The notes: generated by a model from the letters alone, not told the origin. Counted from the first letter of the stretch, positions 9,938-21,268 are shown. The stretch is DNA of 64,000 nucleotides from Bacillus sp. UNC41MFS5 (GCF_000686805.1 NZ_JMLP01000015.1:62001-126000); one strand, 5' to 3'. Numbers and translations are program-made.

Positions 9938-10073
9938 AACCTACACATATTATGTTATCACCTATTTGAACCTATTCGTTAGGACGATATTTTCATTGGA
10001 TGGTAATATCTTTGTAACATGAACACGCTTCCAATTGATTCATTTGGATTATTTTTAGATTTTATGACTATTT

Positions 10074-11837
10074 TTACTTTATTGAAATTGGAAGTTCCAG
10101 TCGAACCTTTGTCCCTTCGCCTAATTCACTGGTAATCGTTACCCCAAACTGTTCCCCGTAAATCAGTTGGATACGTTCATGAACATTCCGGACGCCAATT
10201 CCGGAAAACATTTGTTGTTTCCGCTTGGTATTTGGGAGTTTATTTTCAGAAGAAACCTCCATACCATCTCCATTATCAACAACTTCACAGATTAATGTAT
10301 TTTCCTCCTGCCAGACAAGAACATTGATGTACCCGCCAGGCTTATGATTGAAGCCATGGAAGAATGAATTTTCCATAAAGGGCTGCAAAATCAGCTTTGG
10401 TACATGGTACTCTAAACAATCTGGCGCGATAAAATAGTTCACTTTAATCCGATTACCGTACCGTTTTTGATTTATGAGGACGTAGTTTTTTAGATTATCC
10501 ACTTCTTGACCAATGGTATTCGTCTCACTGACATTGCCAATTGTATTTTGAAGCAAGGAGATCAACGCATTAATGGTTGCTTCAGTTTCTTCTTTACTAC
10601 CTTGCTGCACCATGAATTTTATAGAAGTCAGCGTATTGTACAAAAAATGTGGGTTGATTTGCTGCTGTAGTGCTGCCAATTCCGCATTACGCTTCTGCTT
10701 TTGGGATTCCACCAGCTGGTCGACATACAAATGAAGTTCATCAAGCATGGAATTAAAGGCATTGCCAATTTTCATGGTTTCATAGGTTCCGGATGCAGAA
10801 ACATATTGGTGGAATTCATGTTTTGAGGCATCTTCGATCTGCTTCACCAGACTCGATAATGAATTGGTCATCCTCCTTGTTGCGAGTAAGACAATGATAA
10901 GAGCCACAAAGACGATCCCCATGGAGATGAGCACGATATCTTTTTTATCAATTAGGTCTCCCACTGCTTTTTGCTTGTCAATGATATTAAACAAGTACAT
11001 ATCAAAAGATGGAAGGTACTCCATCGAGATAATTTGATCCTTTCCCATAAAGGTATCAATGATATAACGGTCTGAACTCTTTTCAATTTTAGCTGCATAG
11101 TTAAGAAAGCCCTTTGGTGCTTGTCCAATGAGCTTAGACTGGTTGCTAGATACGATAACCCCCTGCTTGTCTACGACAAACACATTATTGCCAGGACCAG
11201 TATAGCTTGTGAAGAACTTTCTAAATTCACGTTCATCAAACGCAAAAAACATTGAACCATAAACCGTACCGTTGATCCGTTCCATTAGTACCTTTGATGC
11301 GACAATAAACTGGCGATTCGTTCCATTATTTCGTTTGTCCAATTGGTAGATTAGTTTCTTCGGTTGCTTATACGTATTACTAGTAAGGGCACTAGTCCTT
11401 AACTCTTCATCCGTAATTGGCCAGTACGTACGATCCGTTGCAAAGCTGAACCCATTTCTGCCCATGACGAAAATGCTTTCTTCATAGGCATCTAAATTGG
11501 TTTCGATTCGCTTTAACTGCTGGCCCGTATTAAAATAGGCACTTAGTTTCTCTATATTGCTGAATTGCTCCGACATAAGAATCCTTTTAATCGTAGTGCT
11601 TTGAAGGAGATTGTTCGATGCAAGAACGACTGAATAGTTAAAGGATTCGAAGCTCTCCTTTACCTGACTCATTACTTTTGAGTTCGTCACGCTAAACTTT
11701 TTAATAAAAAATTGCTCCGACATCCGTATCGTTGTCCATGTAATCGTGATTGACACCGTAATAATCATTAAAACCGTAATGAAAAACATAACGATAAATA
11801 ATCCGTTATGTTTAAAACGTTCGGGAATAAATCTCAT
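10074..11837 (-). CDS. sensor histidine kinase, YesM/LytS type
   Basis: Membrane sensor of the two-component pair with the AraC-type regulator encoded upstream. It has 587 residues: first helix about 14-36, an extracellular sensing region (dCache-like, about 37-295), second helix about 300-320, a HAMP region, then the His_kinase domain with QQQINPHFLYNT (phospho-acceptor His near 396) and a C-terminal HATPase with DNGDGM and GIGVRNVHERI. The ATG follows AGAGATGGTGA, 13 bp after the regulator gene. In this family an extracellular sugar, often presented by a binding protein, is the usual signal. Control of the neighbouring galactoside genes is inferred. Confidence 0.92.
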   Translation of the reverse strand: MRFIPERFKHNGLFIVMFFITVLMIITVSITITWTTIRMSEQFFIKKFSVTNSKVMSQVKESFESFNYSVVLASNNLLQSTTIKRILMSEQFSNIEKLSAYFNTGQQLKRIETNLDAYEESIFVMGRNGFSFATDRTYWPITDEELRTSALTSNTYKQPKKLIYQLDKRNNGTNRQFIVASKVLMERINGTVYGSMFFAFDEREFRKFFTSYTGPGNNVFVVDKQGVIVSSNQSKLIGQAPKGFLNYAAKIEKSSDRYIIDTFMGKDQIISMEYLPSFDMYLFNIIDKQKAVGDLIDKKDIVLISMGIVFVALIIVLLATRRMTNSLSSLVKQIEDASKHEFHQYVSASGTYETMKIGNAFNSMLDELHLYVDQLVESQKQKRNAELAALQQQINPHFLYNTLTSIKFMVQQGSKEETEATINALISLLQNTIGNVSETNTIGQEVDNLKNYVLINQKRYGNRIKVNYFIAPDCLEYHVPKLILQPFMENSFFHGFNHKPGGYINVLVWQEENTLICEVVDNGDGMEVSSENKLPNTKRKQQMFSGIGVRNVHERIQLIYGEQFGVTITSELGEGTKVRLELPISIK

Positions 11838-11850
11838 AGTTCACCATCTC

Positions 11851-13416
11851 TTATCTTAGTTTTTGCTTTCTTTTGTATTGGCTTGGAGACAATCCCTTGA
11901 TTTTCTTAAAAACTTTACAGAAGTAACTGTGATCCGAATACCCCACCATTCCACTAATTCCGGAGATCGATTCCGTCCCCTGCATAAGCAGTTTCGTCGC
12001 TTCCTCAATTCGAATTCTATTTAGATATTCGATGAATCCTTCCTTACTATGGGTTGAAAAATAGTTGGAAAGGTATGATGGATTAAAATGAAAATGCTTC
12101 GCCACGCCAGTTAGGGTAAGCGGCTCAGCATAATGTTCTCCAATATACTCCATTAATTTTTTCATATTTAAATCTTCTGGCTCGCTTTGCACCGAAAAGA
12201 TGCATTTTTTCGCTTCTTCGATAAAACGGTTCATTAATTCAATTGTAGCCTTTGCTGAAGGCGCTTCATCAATCGATCTAAAATAGGAATACTTCGCATT
12301 TTCCAAATCTGTTACATCATATTTCATATTACTTAGGAGAATGGTGATGTTAAAAATAATGTTGCCAAAGAAAGCTTTATATTCAAAGACATCCATCGAA
12401 TAATACGAAGACATGGCCTGAATATGCTCTTGTAAATATTGGAAGGAAGAGTCAAAATGTTTTCGCTTTAATTCTTCGGTAAACCAATCCAAATTAAATT
12501 CTTCAGGTTTGGAAGGCAACTTAGGGAGGTCCTGTTCCATTACCAATGTTTGATTGGAAAAATAAAATCGATAATCTAACAATTTTATAAGACTCTCCTT
12601 GAACATGTTCCCTACTATTGAGAGATCTGTAAACGTATCCGTCAAAGCAAGACTAATCCCCGGAATGGTCTGTGTCTGTGCAAGCAGGCGGGCAAATTTA
12701 ATGACCTCCGGGAAATTCTCCATATTCATATTCATTAAGTATCCAATGATATTTTCTTCCACACGTAAGGGCTCGAGAACAGCTTGGCTTACGTTATTCT
12801 GACATGCCTCTTCGATTTCCCCCTGGATACTTGTTTGAAATTCTGCAGTTTTCCTAGATTGGTTTTGGTTTCTCAGATCTACGCCGATTAAACAAAAGTG
12901 GCTATACGGAAAAGCCTGAGATACTAAATCTGGATCATAATTTACCTCATATCCTGAAATGAGTTTATCGATAATCTGCCCAATTGGGAGATTCCCTGTT
13001 AATCCATGGTCCATTTTCTGAAAGGCAGGAATTCGGCTTGCGGCCGTTTTCAATGCCTTTAAAAGACCTTCTGCATTAAGCTTCGGCTTTAATATATAGT
13101 CAACAACACCGCTTTGAAAGGTGGAACGAACATAATCAAATTCTCCGAAACTGCTTAAGATAATGATTTCTTTATGAGGATATCTTTCCTTCACAATTCT
13201 TGTTAATTCCTCCCCATCCATGATGGGCATCACGATATCTGTAATGATAATATGCGGGTCGGTGGCTTCGATTAATTCCAGGGCTTCTTGACCGTTCGAA
13301 GCCTCTCCAACAATCATAAAACCCTCTTGTTCCCAATTGATATAGTGCTTAATCCCTTGTCTGATTAACATTTCATCGTCTACAATAAGTGTTCGGCATA
13401 GTTCCCCGACTGTCAA
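11851..13416 (-). CDS. response regulator with AraC-type output (YesN family)
   Basis: Cytoplasmic regulator, about 521 residues. The receiver domain at the N-terminus has LIVDDE, the phospho-acceptor Asp in DIVMPIMDG and the Lys of LKPK. A long linker (about 150-410) follows, then a two-HTH AraC domain at the C-terminus (GISGMVGYSDHSYFCKVFKK). No ATG precedes the receiver. The TTG at 13416 sits behind GGGGGGATCACG and is preferred; another TTG at 13446 is possible but lacks a ribosome site. It is followed closely by the sensor kinase gene. Likely targets are the transporter and galactosidase genes downstream. Confidence 0.9.
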   Translation of the reverse strand: MTVGELCRTLIVDDEMLIRQGIKHYINWEQEGFMIVGEASNGQEALELIEATDPHIIITDIVMPIMDGEELTRIVKERYPHKEIIILSSFGEFDYVRSTFQSGVVDYILKPKLNAEGLLKALKTAASRIPAFQKMDHGLTGNLPIGQIIDKLISGYEVNYDPDLVSQAFPYSHFCLIGVDLRNQNQSRKTAEFQTSIQGEIEEACQNNVSQAVLEPLRVEENIIGYLMNMNMENFPEVIKFARLLAQTQTIPGISLALTDTFTDLSIVGNMFKESLIKLLDYRFYFSNQTLVMEQDLPKLPSKPEEFNLDWFTEELKRKHFDSSFQYLQEHIQAMSSYYSMDVFEYKAFFGNIIFNITILLSNMKYDVTDLENAKYSYFRSIDEAPSAKATIELMNRFIEEAKKCIFSVQSEPEDLNMKKLMEYIGEHYAEPLTLTGVAKHFHFNPSYLSNYFSTHSKEGFIEYLNRIRIEEATKLLMQGTESISGISGMVGYSDHSYFCKVFKKIKGLSPSQYKRKQKLR

Positions 13417-13604
13417 CGTGATCCCCCCAGAAGATGACCTGTGCAATTAGAAATTTTATATATTAATTATACTATAATCCTATCAAATACTTTTTCAAAA
13501 ATTGTTCCAACTAGGGCTTTCGGCCAAAATACCATGCATCGCAAATGAATTGAATAAACTTACATTGGGCTTTGGATACTATTTTTAAGAAGGGGTATGT
13601 ATAA

Positions 13605-14447
13605 GTGAATATTAATTCATTATGCTATCTCGGATTAGGATTTTTAAGCATCATTCTGTTGATGTATGTATGTTATAAAAAAGGGGTAAGAAGGAGTCTG
13701 CTGCTATTTTTAGCAATGATCGGTTTGGGGTATATAATTGAGGCAGTTATTTATAATCTTTTAAGTAGTTATCAATATTATCCAAAAATCCTCCATCATG
13801 ATCGAATATATGATAGCAATATGGGGGCCATTGCATCCAATGCCCTGGCCTTACCTGTGTCTGCGATTTTTATTGCCCTCTTCCGTAAAAGCTGGCTTTG
13901 GATTGTATTTTTTATCGGGCTATTTGCGGGGATTGAGTGGTTATTTCTCGAACTTCATATCTATTCGCATCATTGGTGGAAGATAATCTACACGTCACTT
14001 GGACTACCCTTTTATTTTCTTTCAGCTAAATTTCTACTCAAAAAAATGGATCTCCCCATAAAAGGAAATCTCCATTCCTTAATTTTATATTTGATTGTTG
14101 GCCCCTTTTCAGGTACTTTCCACATTCTCCCGATTATGCTTTTTTCGAGCAGATATTATCATGTTGGCTGGTGGGCTAATCAGTCCAAAGATACGACTGC
14201 TTTTGGGGCTGTTTTTTATTTATGTGCCAGCTTCTTCTATGTATGGATGGCGAAATTCCCCTTATTTCCAAGGTGGTTAAAATACGTAGTCACTCCCCTC
14301 TGCATGTTTGCCGTCACAATCATTCTTAGCAAAACAGGAATATTGCATATCCTAAAGTGGTGGGACCCTTGGTATTATGTCATCTTTTCGATTATCGCCT
14401 TATGGTTTACCGAATCAATGAGCAAACGTATTGCGAAAGGAATATAG
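13605..14447 (+). CDS. polytopic membrane protein of unknown function
   Basis: A 280-residue protein made almost wholly of hydrophobic segments: about eight helices starting at residues 6, 32, 65, 89, 117, 153, 191 and 220, rich in Trp and Tyr, with a basic C-terminus (SKRIAKGI). No catalytic motif is visible. The overall look recalls the CBO0543-type membrane proteins of spore-formers, but that is only an impression. The start is GTG at 13605 behind AAGAAGGGG. It is divergent from the two-component genes and convergent with the lipoprotein gene, separated from the latter by a repeat that forms a terminator. Confidence 0.7.
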   Translation: MNINSLCYLGLGFLSIILLMYVCYKKGVRRSLLLFLAMIGLGYIIEAVIYNLLSSYQYYPKILHHDRIYDSNMGAIASNALALPVSAIFIALFRKSWLWIVFFIGLFAGIEWLFLELHIYSHHWWKIIYTSLGLPFYFLSAKFLLKKMDLPIKGNLHSLILYLIVGPFSGTFHILPIMLFSSRYYHVGWWANQSKDTTAFGAVFYLCASFFYVWMAKFPLFPRWLKYVVTPLCMFAVTIILSKTGILHILKWWDPWYYVIFSIIALWFTESMSKRIAKGI

Positions 14448-14497
14448 GGTGTCAGGCACCGCTCGTGGACAAATGTCCACGAGTGGTGCCTGACACC
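14448..14497. repeat. GGTGTCAGGCACC palindromic repeat, intact copy
   Basis: GGTGTCAGGCACC (14448-14460) and GGTGCCTGACACC (14485-14497) flank an inner inverted repeat, CTCGTGGACA / TGTCCACGAG. The whole 50 bp can fold into one nearly continuous stem with a two-base loop. It begins directly after the stop codon of the upstream gene and lies between convergent genes, so it can act as a bidirectional terminator. It is the best-preserved member of a family scattered through 14.4-38.7 kb. Confidence 0.85.
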
Positions 14498-14510
14498 TCT
14501 TCATTGTTCA

Positions 14511-15182
14511 TTAAAAATTCAATTGGATTTTTTGTGCCTCTTCCAGTTTTTCTTGTTGCATATTATACACATCACTTGTTAAGATTTTTATCCATTTAAC
14601 CTCTTTATCCTTTGTTTGGTCGACGATGAAACCGAGACTTCCCCGCTTTATTTGGCTTCCTTCGATTTCCCCATTTAAGTGTTCAAGATACATATCCTGT
14701 TTCCAATCCATTTTCACTCCTGTATTTGTTTCAAACAGGGCAACTGGGGCAAAGCTTCGTTTTTCTTTGGAGTGATTTTTAATATCGACACTTATTTTGA
14801 CAAAATCAAATTCCTCGTCCTCTGTTAACGGGTGGAAATAGTCAATTAAGCTATAATCTGGCCGGTAGTGCAGCAGTTTCATTTCTTTGATTGTGTACTC
14901 GATATCTCCAAAATGATAGACCTTATTAATTTGTTTCATTGTTTTTAAAGTAGCCTCGCCTTTTTCATCCGTAACAGACTGGCCTGGTTTTTGTAACGAT
15001 GAATCATCGGTAACCTGTGGGCTATTATAATAAGCGTCATGATCATCTGCAGAAATCTTTTGGGGTGCTGTGGAAGTGTTCTCTGATTTGGTATCAGCAT
15101 TCTCATGAGTCGTCTGAGTTGAAACAAATGAACAGCCAGTTAGTAGGAAAACAAATAAAATAATTATCATTGCCTGTTTCAC
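14511..15182 (-). CDS. DUF4352-like lipoprotein
   Basis: Secreted lipoprotein of 223 residues. The signal is VKQAMIIILFVFLLTGC with the lipobox Cys at 17. A low-complexity Ser/Thr/Asp linker (about 20-75) follows, then a beta-rich domain with EYTIKEMKLLHY, FVKISVDIKNHS and GSLGFIVDQ, the pattern of DUF4352/immunoglobulin-like extracellular domains. The GTG at 15182 is chosen because AGGAGG lies 7 bp upstream; the frame opens earlier, at 15221, without a ribosome site. Role unknown. It lies downstream of the alkaline phosphatase gene, with a hairpin between. Confidence 0.7.
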   Translation of the reverse strand: MKQAMIIILFVFLLTGCSFVSTQTTHENADTKSENTSTAPQKISADDHDAYYNSPQVTDDSSLQKPGQSVTDEKGEATLKTMKQINKVYHFGDIEYTIKEMKLLHYRPDYSLIDYFHPLTEDEEFDFVKISVDIKNHSKEKRSFAPVALFETNTGVKMDWKQDMYLEHLNGEIEGSQIKRGSLGFIVDQTKDKEVKWIKILTSDVYNMQQEKLEEAQKIQLNF

Positions 15183-15219
15183 ATCGATTCCTCCTATCAA
15201 ATTAAAACTTCTTTTTAGC

Positions 15220-15256
15220 AAGCTATCCCGTTGCTAATAACGCAACGGGATAGCTT
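15220..15256. terminator. perfect hairpin after alkaline phosphatase gene
   Basis: AAGCTATCCCGTTGC (15220-15234) and GCAACGGGATAGCTT (15242-15256) pair perfectly over 15 bp. It is placed 40 bp past the phosphatase stop, but neither strand has a clear U-tract, so it may stabilise the 3' end rather than terminate. Confidence 0.5.
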
Positions 15257-15296
15257 ATTGTCAATTCCTAATCCTCTTTACCTTGAGAAACTTGCC

Positions 15297-16694
15297 TTAC
15301 TTGTCTTCAATGACTGTTTTTCTACTGCCTTTTTCAAGCAGATCAAAGATGATTTTCGCATTGTCTGTATTATCGATTTGCCCGGCAAAACGCTCGCTGG
15401 CTGGGCCGAATGCATATACATTTACATCTTCACCCGTGTGTCCTCCAGTCGTCCATCCCGTGAATGAGCGAGTATCAATAATTTGCTCAATCGCGTTATC
15501 GATATCCACTACTTTCTTCGCAGCAGCGGCAACTTCAACGGACTGAATCTCTTTATCTGTTAAAGTAAGATTGATATATTTTTTCAAAGTTTCTTTCACA
15601 CCTGCACCTTTTGCAATCTGCTCCGCCATATAATCAGGCGTACGTTGTGCAGCATTGATAGGGGCACTAAACCAGTTATACTCCCCGCGGGCACCAATTG
15701 AGTAGCCGCCAGTTGAATGGTCAGCTGTTGCTACAACCAGTGTATGTTTATCTTTTTTAGCAAAGTCAATTGCTGCTTTGAACGCTTTTTCGAAATCTTC
15801 CATTTCACTCATTGCACCAACAATATCATTATCATGGCCAGCCCAGTCGATTTGACTTCCTTCCACCATTAGAAAGAATCCCTTTTTATTTTGATTTAAG
15901 CGCTCAATCGCAGAAGTCGTCATGTCTGCAAGGGAGGGCATCTCTGAATCCCGGTCAATCATTTTTGGCATGCCGCGTTTTGCAAATAGACCGAGCACCT
16001 GATCATTTTTGTCCTTCTTCAATTCTTGGAGGTTTGAAACATAACTGTATCCGTCCTTTTTGAATTCATTCGTAAGGTTACGATCTTGACGGATAAATAA
16101 ATCAGAGCCGCCTCCCAAAAGGACATCGATTTTGTGTTTTCCGTTGACCATCTCATTGTAATAATCATCAGCGATGGCATTCATATTATTTCGGTTTACA
16201 TCGTGAGAACCAAACGATGCAGGGGTAGCATGTGTAATTTCTGACGTAGCAACCAGACCAGTTGATTTCCCCTGCTCTTTCGCAGATTCAAGGACGGTTT
16301 TGACTTCAGATTGGTCATTGTCTACGGCGATGGCAGCATTATAGGTTTTAACACCAGCAGCCATTGCCGTTGCTGCAGACGCTGAGTCTGTAACATTCTG
16401 TTTCGCATCCTCAGGATATGTAGTTTGTTGTCCAACTAGAAATTTATCAAACTCGGTTGGTTCTACTTTTTTGGTAGAAGGATCGTCCTTTAAATAACGA
16501 TAGGCCGATGTATAGGAAACGCCCATACCATCGCCAATTAGAAAAATCACATTTTTAATTTCTGCATTGTTTTTAGTTGTTTTTTCGGTTTTCGCGCTTG
16601 CAGTACCAGCTCCAGGTCCGACAAGACTGCTAAATGCCAAAGTAGAAAGAACAGCGACTGGAAGAACTTTATTCATTAGTTTTTTCTTAAACAA
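15297..16694 (-). CDS. secreted alkaline phosphatase
   Basis: Releases phosphate from phosphomonoesters outside the cell. About 465 residues with a Sec signal peptide ending at TASA near residue 34. Core motifs: IFLIGDGMG (metal-binding Asp), the catalytic Ser in TDSASAATAMAAG, VEGSQIDWAGHDND, TADHSTGG, and GGHTGEDV near the C-terminus. The TTG at 16694 follows GAGGGGG at 8-bp spacing and is preferred; the frame is open to 16769. It belongs to the PhoA/PhoB family of Bacillus; which paralogue cannot be decided here. A PhoP-box array and a -10 lie upstream, so phosphate starvation should induce it. Confidence 0.95.
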   Translation of the reverse strand: MFKKKLMNKVLPVAVLSTLAFSSLVGPGAGTASAKTEKTTKNNAEIKNVIFLIGDGMGVSYTSAYRYLKDDPSTKKVEPTEFDKFLVGQQTTYPEDAKQNVTDSASAATAMAAGVKTYNAAIAVDNDQSEVKTVLESAKEQGKSTGLVATSEITHATPASFGSHDVNRNNMNAIADDYYNEMVNGKHKIDVLLGGGSDLFIRQDRNLTNEFKKDGYSYVSNLQELKKDKNDQVLGLFAKRGMPKMIDRDSEMPSLADMTTSAIERLNQNKKGFFLMVEGSQIDWAGHDNDIVGAMSEMEDFEKAFKAAIDFAKKDKHTLVVATADHSTGGYSIGARGEYNWFSAPINAAQRTPDYMAEQIAKGAGVKETLKKYINLTLTDKEIQSVEVAAAAKKVVDIDNAIEQIIDTRSFTGWTTGGHTGEDVNVYAFGPASERFAGQIDNTDNAKIIFDLLEKGSRKTVIEDK

Positions 16695-16733
16695 TTGGAT
16701 TTCCCCCTCAATAAAAGTGATTATACGACTCTC

Positions 16734-16775
16734 ATTATAGAAGGGGTTTGTTAAGCGAATGTAAACCATTGTAAA
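16734..16775 (-). promoter_or_regulatory. PhoP-box array and -10 of alkaline phosphatase gene
   Basis: On the minus strand TTAACA (16749-16754), TTTACA (16760-16765) and TTTACA (16770-16775) are spaced 10-11 bp apart, and another TTAACA occurs at 16795-16800. This is the PhoP direct-repeat pattern. TATAAT (16734-16739) lies 9 bp downstream, and the normal -35 is replaced by the PhoP repeats, as in Bacillus Pho promoters. Confidence 0.75.
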
Positions 16776-16800
16776 GACGAATAACTTTTTGAATTGTTAA

Positions 16801-17042
16801 TACATAGGAATTTTGTACGAGATCCTATGGCACTGGCATAAAAAAACCTTATTCACCATCATCTTTTTGGACCAACCAATCCTGAAAAAGACCTATTTTT
16901 CTTTATATTTTCTTTACAAAACTTGAACAATAAGCTGCCATTAGTTCACTATTGGTGCCTGACACCTTTTTCTGTTACTATTTTTGATAGTATTATATTT
17001 TCAGATTGTACGATTTGAATAGAGGATTGAGGGAAACTGTGT
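16801..17042. other. intergenic region with one repeat half-site
   Basis: No gene seen. GGTGCCTGACACC at 16954-16966, followed by TTTTTCTG, is a solitary half of the repeat family. The remaining AT-rich DNA should hold the promoter of the MFS gene; no convincing -35/-10 pair stood out. Confidence 0.5.
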
Positions 17043-18245
17043 ATGTTGAGGAATAAGAATGTTTGGATTTTGTTAACAGGGGAATTTATCGCGGGTCTTG
17101 GATTGTGGCTCGGTGTTATTGGTAATTTGGAATTTATGCAAGAGAAGCTCCCATCAGACTTCTTAAAATCGCTTCTTCTTGCTGCAGGCTTGCTTGCTGG
17201 GATTGCGTTTGGCCCTTATTCTGGCAGACTTACCGACCAAGTAAGCAAGAAAACAGTTATGCTTCTAGCAGGATTTGTAAGGGCTGTCAGTGTTGTCTTC
17301 ATGTTAATTGCGATTGCAACAGGCTCAATCTGGTGGATGGTTGTGTTTCTCGTCTTGCTGCAGATTTCTGCAGCGTTTTATTTTCCAGCACTACAAGCAG
17401 CCCTGCCACTCATCGTGTCTGAAAAGGATTTGCTTCAATTAAACGGTATGCATATGAATGTCTCAACCCTTTCTCGTATTATTGGGACAGCGGCGGCCGG
17501 GATTTTGTTGGTTGTCCTGCCTTTATCGATGCTTTATGTGGGTTCTCTGGCGGCTTATATTGTATTATTTATCCTCACCTTTTTCATAGATATCGATGAA
17601 TCCAAAACTCTTCAGATTGCAAAAAATAGTCCAACTGAAAAAACAAGTTTTAAAGACGTTTTTCCAATTATTAAAGGTTTGCCGATTGTCTTGATGACGC
17701 TTATCATGACACTCGTCCCGGTCCTTTTTCTTGGTGGATTTAACCTTGTGGTTATTAACATTAGTGAACTCCAAGACAGTTCAGCCATAAAAGGCTGGAT
17801 TTACACAACTGAGGGAATCTCTTTTATGCTTGGCGCTTTTCTCATTAAGTTGATCAGTGACCGGACATCCCCCTACATCATCTTATTTGCCTGTTCGTTT
17901 TTGATTGGGGGTTCCCAGCTGCTTCTTTATTTAGCTGATGTACCGGTATTAACTATCGTGGCTTTTGCCTTTTTTGGATTTTCTGTCGGCTGTTTTTTCC
18001 CGACAGCTGCGACCATTTTTCAAACAAAGATACCAAAAGAGTTCCATGGCCGCTTTTTTTCGTTTAGAAACATGCTAGACCGTGTTACCTATCAGATTGT
18101 CCTGCTCATTAGCGGCTTTCTCCTAGACCTAATCGGCCTACAGCTTATGTGCGTACTGTTCGGCGGCATATCTGTTATCATGACGACTCTCTTTTATACC
18201 AGACATAAATACCTCCAAACCCATCCAGTTAAACAAAACACATAA
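17043..18245 (+). CDS. MFS transporter
   Basis: Integral membrane transporter, 400 residues and 12 predicted helices. The loop motif between helices 2 and 3 is GRLTDQVSKKTVML, the MFS signature. The N-terminal half resembles EntS/permease-type drug and metabolite exporters (AGLGLWLGVIGNLEFMQ). The ATG follows GAGGGAAACTGTGT. It is a single-gene unit ended by a repeat-derived hairpin. The substrate cannot be told from sequence. It is beside the siderophore uptake operon but convergent with it, so a role in siderophore export is only a possibility. Confidence 0.85.
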   Translation: MLRNKNVWILLTGEFIAGLGLWLGVIGNLEFMQEKLPSDFLKSLLLAAGLLAGIAFGPYSGRLTDQVSKKTVMLLAGFVRAVSVVFMLIAIATGSIWWMVVFLVLLQISAAFYFPALQAALPLIVSEKDLLQLNGMHMNVSTLSRIIGTAAAGILLVVLPLSMLYVGSLAAYIVLFILTFFIDIDESKTLQIAKNSPTEKTSFKDVFPIIKGLPIVLMTLIMTLVPVLFLGGFNLVVINISELQDSSAIKGWIYTTEGISFMLGAFLIKLISDRTSPYIILFACSFLIGGSQLLLYLADVPVLTIVAFAFFGFSVGCFFPTAATIFQTKIPKEFHGRFFSFRNMLDRVTYQIVLLISGFLLDLIGLQLMCVLFGGISVIMTTLFYTRHKYLQTHPVKQNT

Positions 18246-18252
18246 CAACAAA

Positions 18253-18287
18253 CAGGCACCATCCGTCATATAATTGGATGGTGCCTG
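18253..18287 (+). terminator. terminator made from a repeat variant
   Basis: CAGGCACCATCC and GGATGGTGCCTG form a perfect 12-bp stem, followed by CTTTAT, 8 bp after the MFS stop codon. Its outer bases are those of the dispersed GGTGCCTGACACC repeat. Confidence 0.6.
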
Positions 18288-18300
18288 CTTTATAGCGAGG

Positions 18301-18349
18301 TGTCCTCCCTTAGAGGACATATGTACACAAGTGGTGCCTGACACCACTT
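18301..18349. repeat. repeat family copy with two small palindromes
   Basis: TGTCCTC/GAGGACA (18301-18319) and AAGTGGTG-CCTGA-CACCACTT (18329-18349) keep the internal and terminal parts of the dispersed repeat in rearranged form. Confidence 0.55.
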
Positions 18350-18389
18350 TAAAGAACTATTTATATCACCACCACTTTATATCACCCGT

Positions 18390-20229
<1,840 letters not shown>

Positions 20230-20248
20230 AATCCGTTCCCCCTTATTT

Positions 20249-21268
20249 TTATTTGGCTTTCATTAGTAAAACTATAAAATATGGTGCACTAAATATTGCA
20301 ACGACAATTCCAACCGGTATTTGGGTAGGGGCGAGCAGGTTTTTGCCAATCGTGTCTGCCAATAAAAGCACAAACGACCCTAAAATGGCTGTCAGTGGCA
20401 AAAATAACTGATGCTTTGGCCCAATTAATCGTTTCGCAATATGCGGAGCAACTAAACCTAGAAAAGCAATTCCTCCCCCAGCTGCGACACTGAATCCCGC
20501 TAGCGCCACTGCTGCTAGAAGCAAGATTCTTCTTTCTTTTTCTACATGAATGCCTAAGCCAGTCGCGACCTGGTCACCTAAATTCATAATATTTAGGATG
20601 TGTGCTTTGTATAAAGCAAAAGGAATAAGCAGCAAGATTAACGGAGCGAGAATGGCGACAAATTTCCAATTCGTCCCCCAAATATCACCAGAAAGCCAGA
20701 CAGCTGCCTGCATGAAGTCTTGTGGATTCATTTTGAGCTGAAAAATAACAATCGCAGCACCAAACCCTGAATTCACACCAATCCCGACTAAAATTAACCG
20801 GACAGGATCAATTCCTTTTTTCCACGCTAATACGTAAATTAGAAAAGCTGCAAGTACCGCTCCTACTAAGGCGAACAATGGCATTAAGAAAATGCCGAGT
20901 GTGCTGACACTGTTCATGGAGCCTTGAAAAAAGTAGATAAATAAGATGACCATGAATCCGGCACCTGAATTTATCCCTAATATTCCAGGATCAGCTAGTT
21001 CATTTTTGGTCACACCTTGTAAAATAACGCCGGAGACTGCAAGTCCCGCACCAATTAGTAAGGCCAATACCATTCTTGGTAATCTAAAATCAACTAAAAC
21101 GAGTTGGTCACGGGCCGTTCCCTGCCCCATTATTGTCTTGAAAACATCGATGGGTGCAATCCGTACGACACCAAGGTTTAAACTTATGATAAAAGTGATA
21201 ATTGTTAAGATAAATAAAAGGCTAATTAGGACGATAAATTTTTTCTGTTTAGCTCTCGATTGATTCAT
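20249..21268 (-). CDS. yfhA: ferric-siderophore permease, FecCD family (YfhA-like)
   Basis: Membrane permease of 339 residues with about nine to ten helices. Family motifs are RLPRMVLALLIGAGLAVSG near 63-81, GVNSGFG, and GGIAFLGLVAPHIAKRL near 270. Translation is coupled to the previous permease: its stop overlaps this ATG in TAATG, behind GGAGGGGG. It pairs with the YfiZ-like permease. The YfiZ-YfhA-YfiY set imports hydroxamate-citrate siderophores of the schizokinen/arthrobactin type in B. subtilis. Same substrate here is inferred from order and divergence. Confidence 0.88.
   Translation of the reverse strand: MNQSRAKQKKFIVLISLLFILTIITFIISLNLGVVRIAPIDVFKTIMGQGTARDQLVLVDFRLPRMVLALLIGAGLAVSGVILQGVTKNELADPGILGINSGAGFMVILFIYFFQGSMNSVSTLGIFLMPLFALVGAVLAAFLIYVLAWKKGIDPVRLILVGIGVNSGFGAAIVIFQLKMNPQDFMQAAVWLSGDIWGTNWKFVAILAPLILLLIPFALYKAHILNIMNLGDQVATGLGIHVEKERRILLLAAVALAGFSVAAGGGIAFLGLVAPHIAKRLIGPKHQLFLPLTAILGSFVLLLADTIGKNLLAPTQIPVGIVVAIFSAPYFIVLLMKAK

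Noticed and set aside
20946..21263. 105-codon plus-strand frame inside the siderophore permease gene
   Set aside because: Antisense shadow of a strongly supported FecCD permease; the composition reflects the opposite strand.
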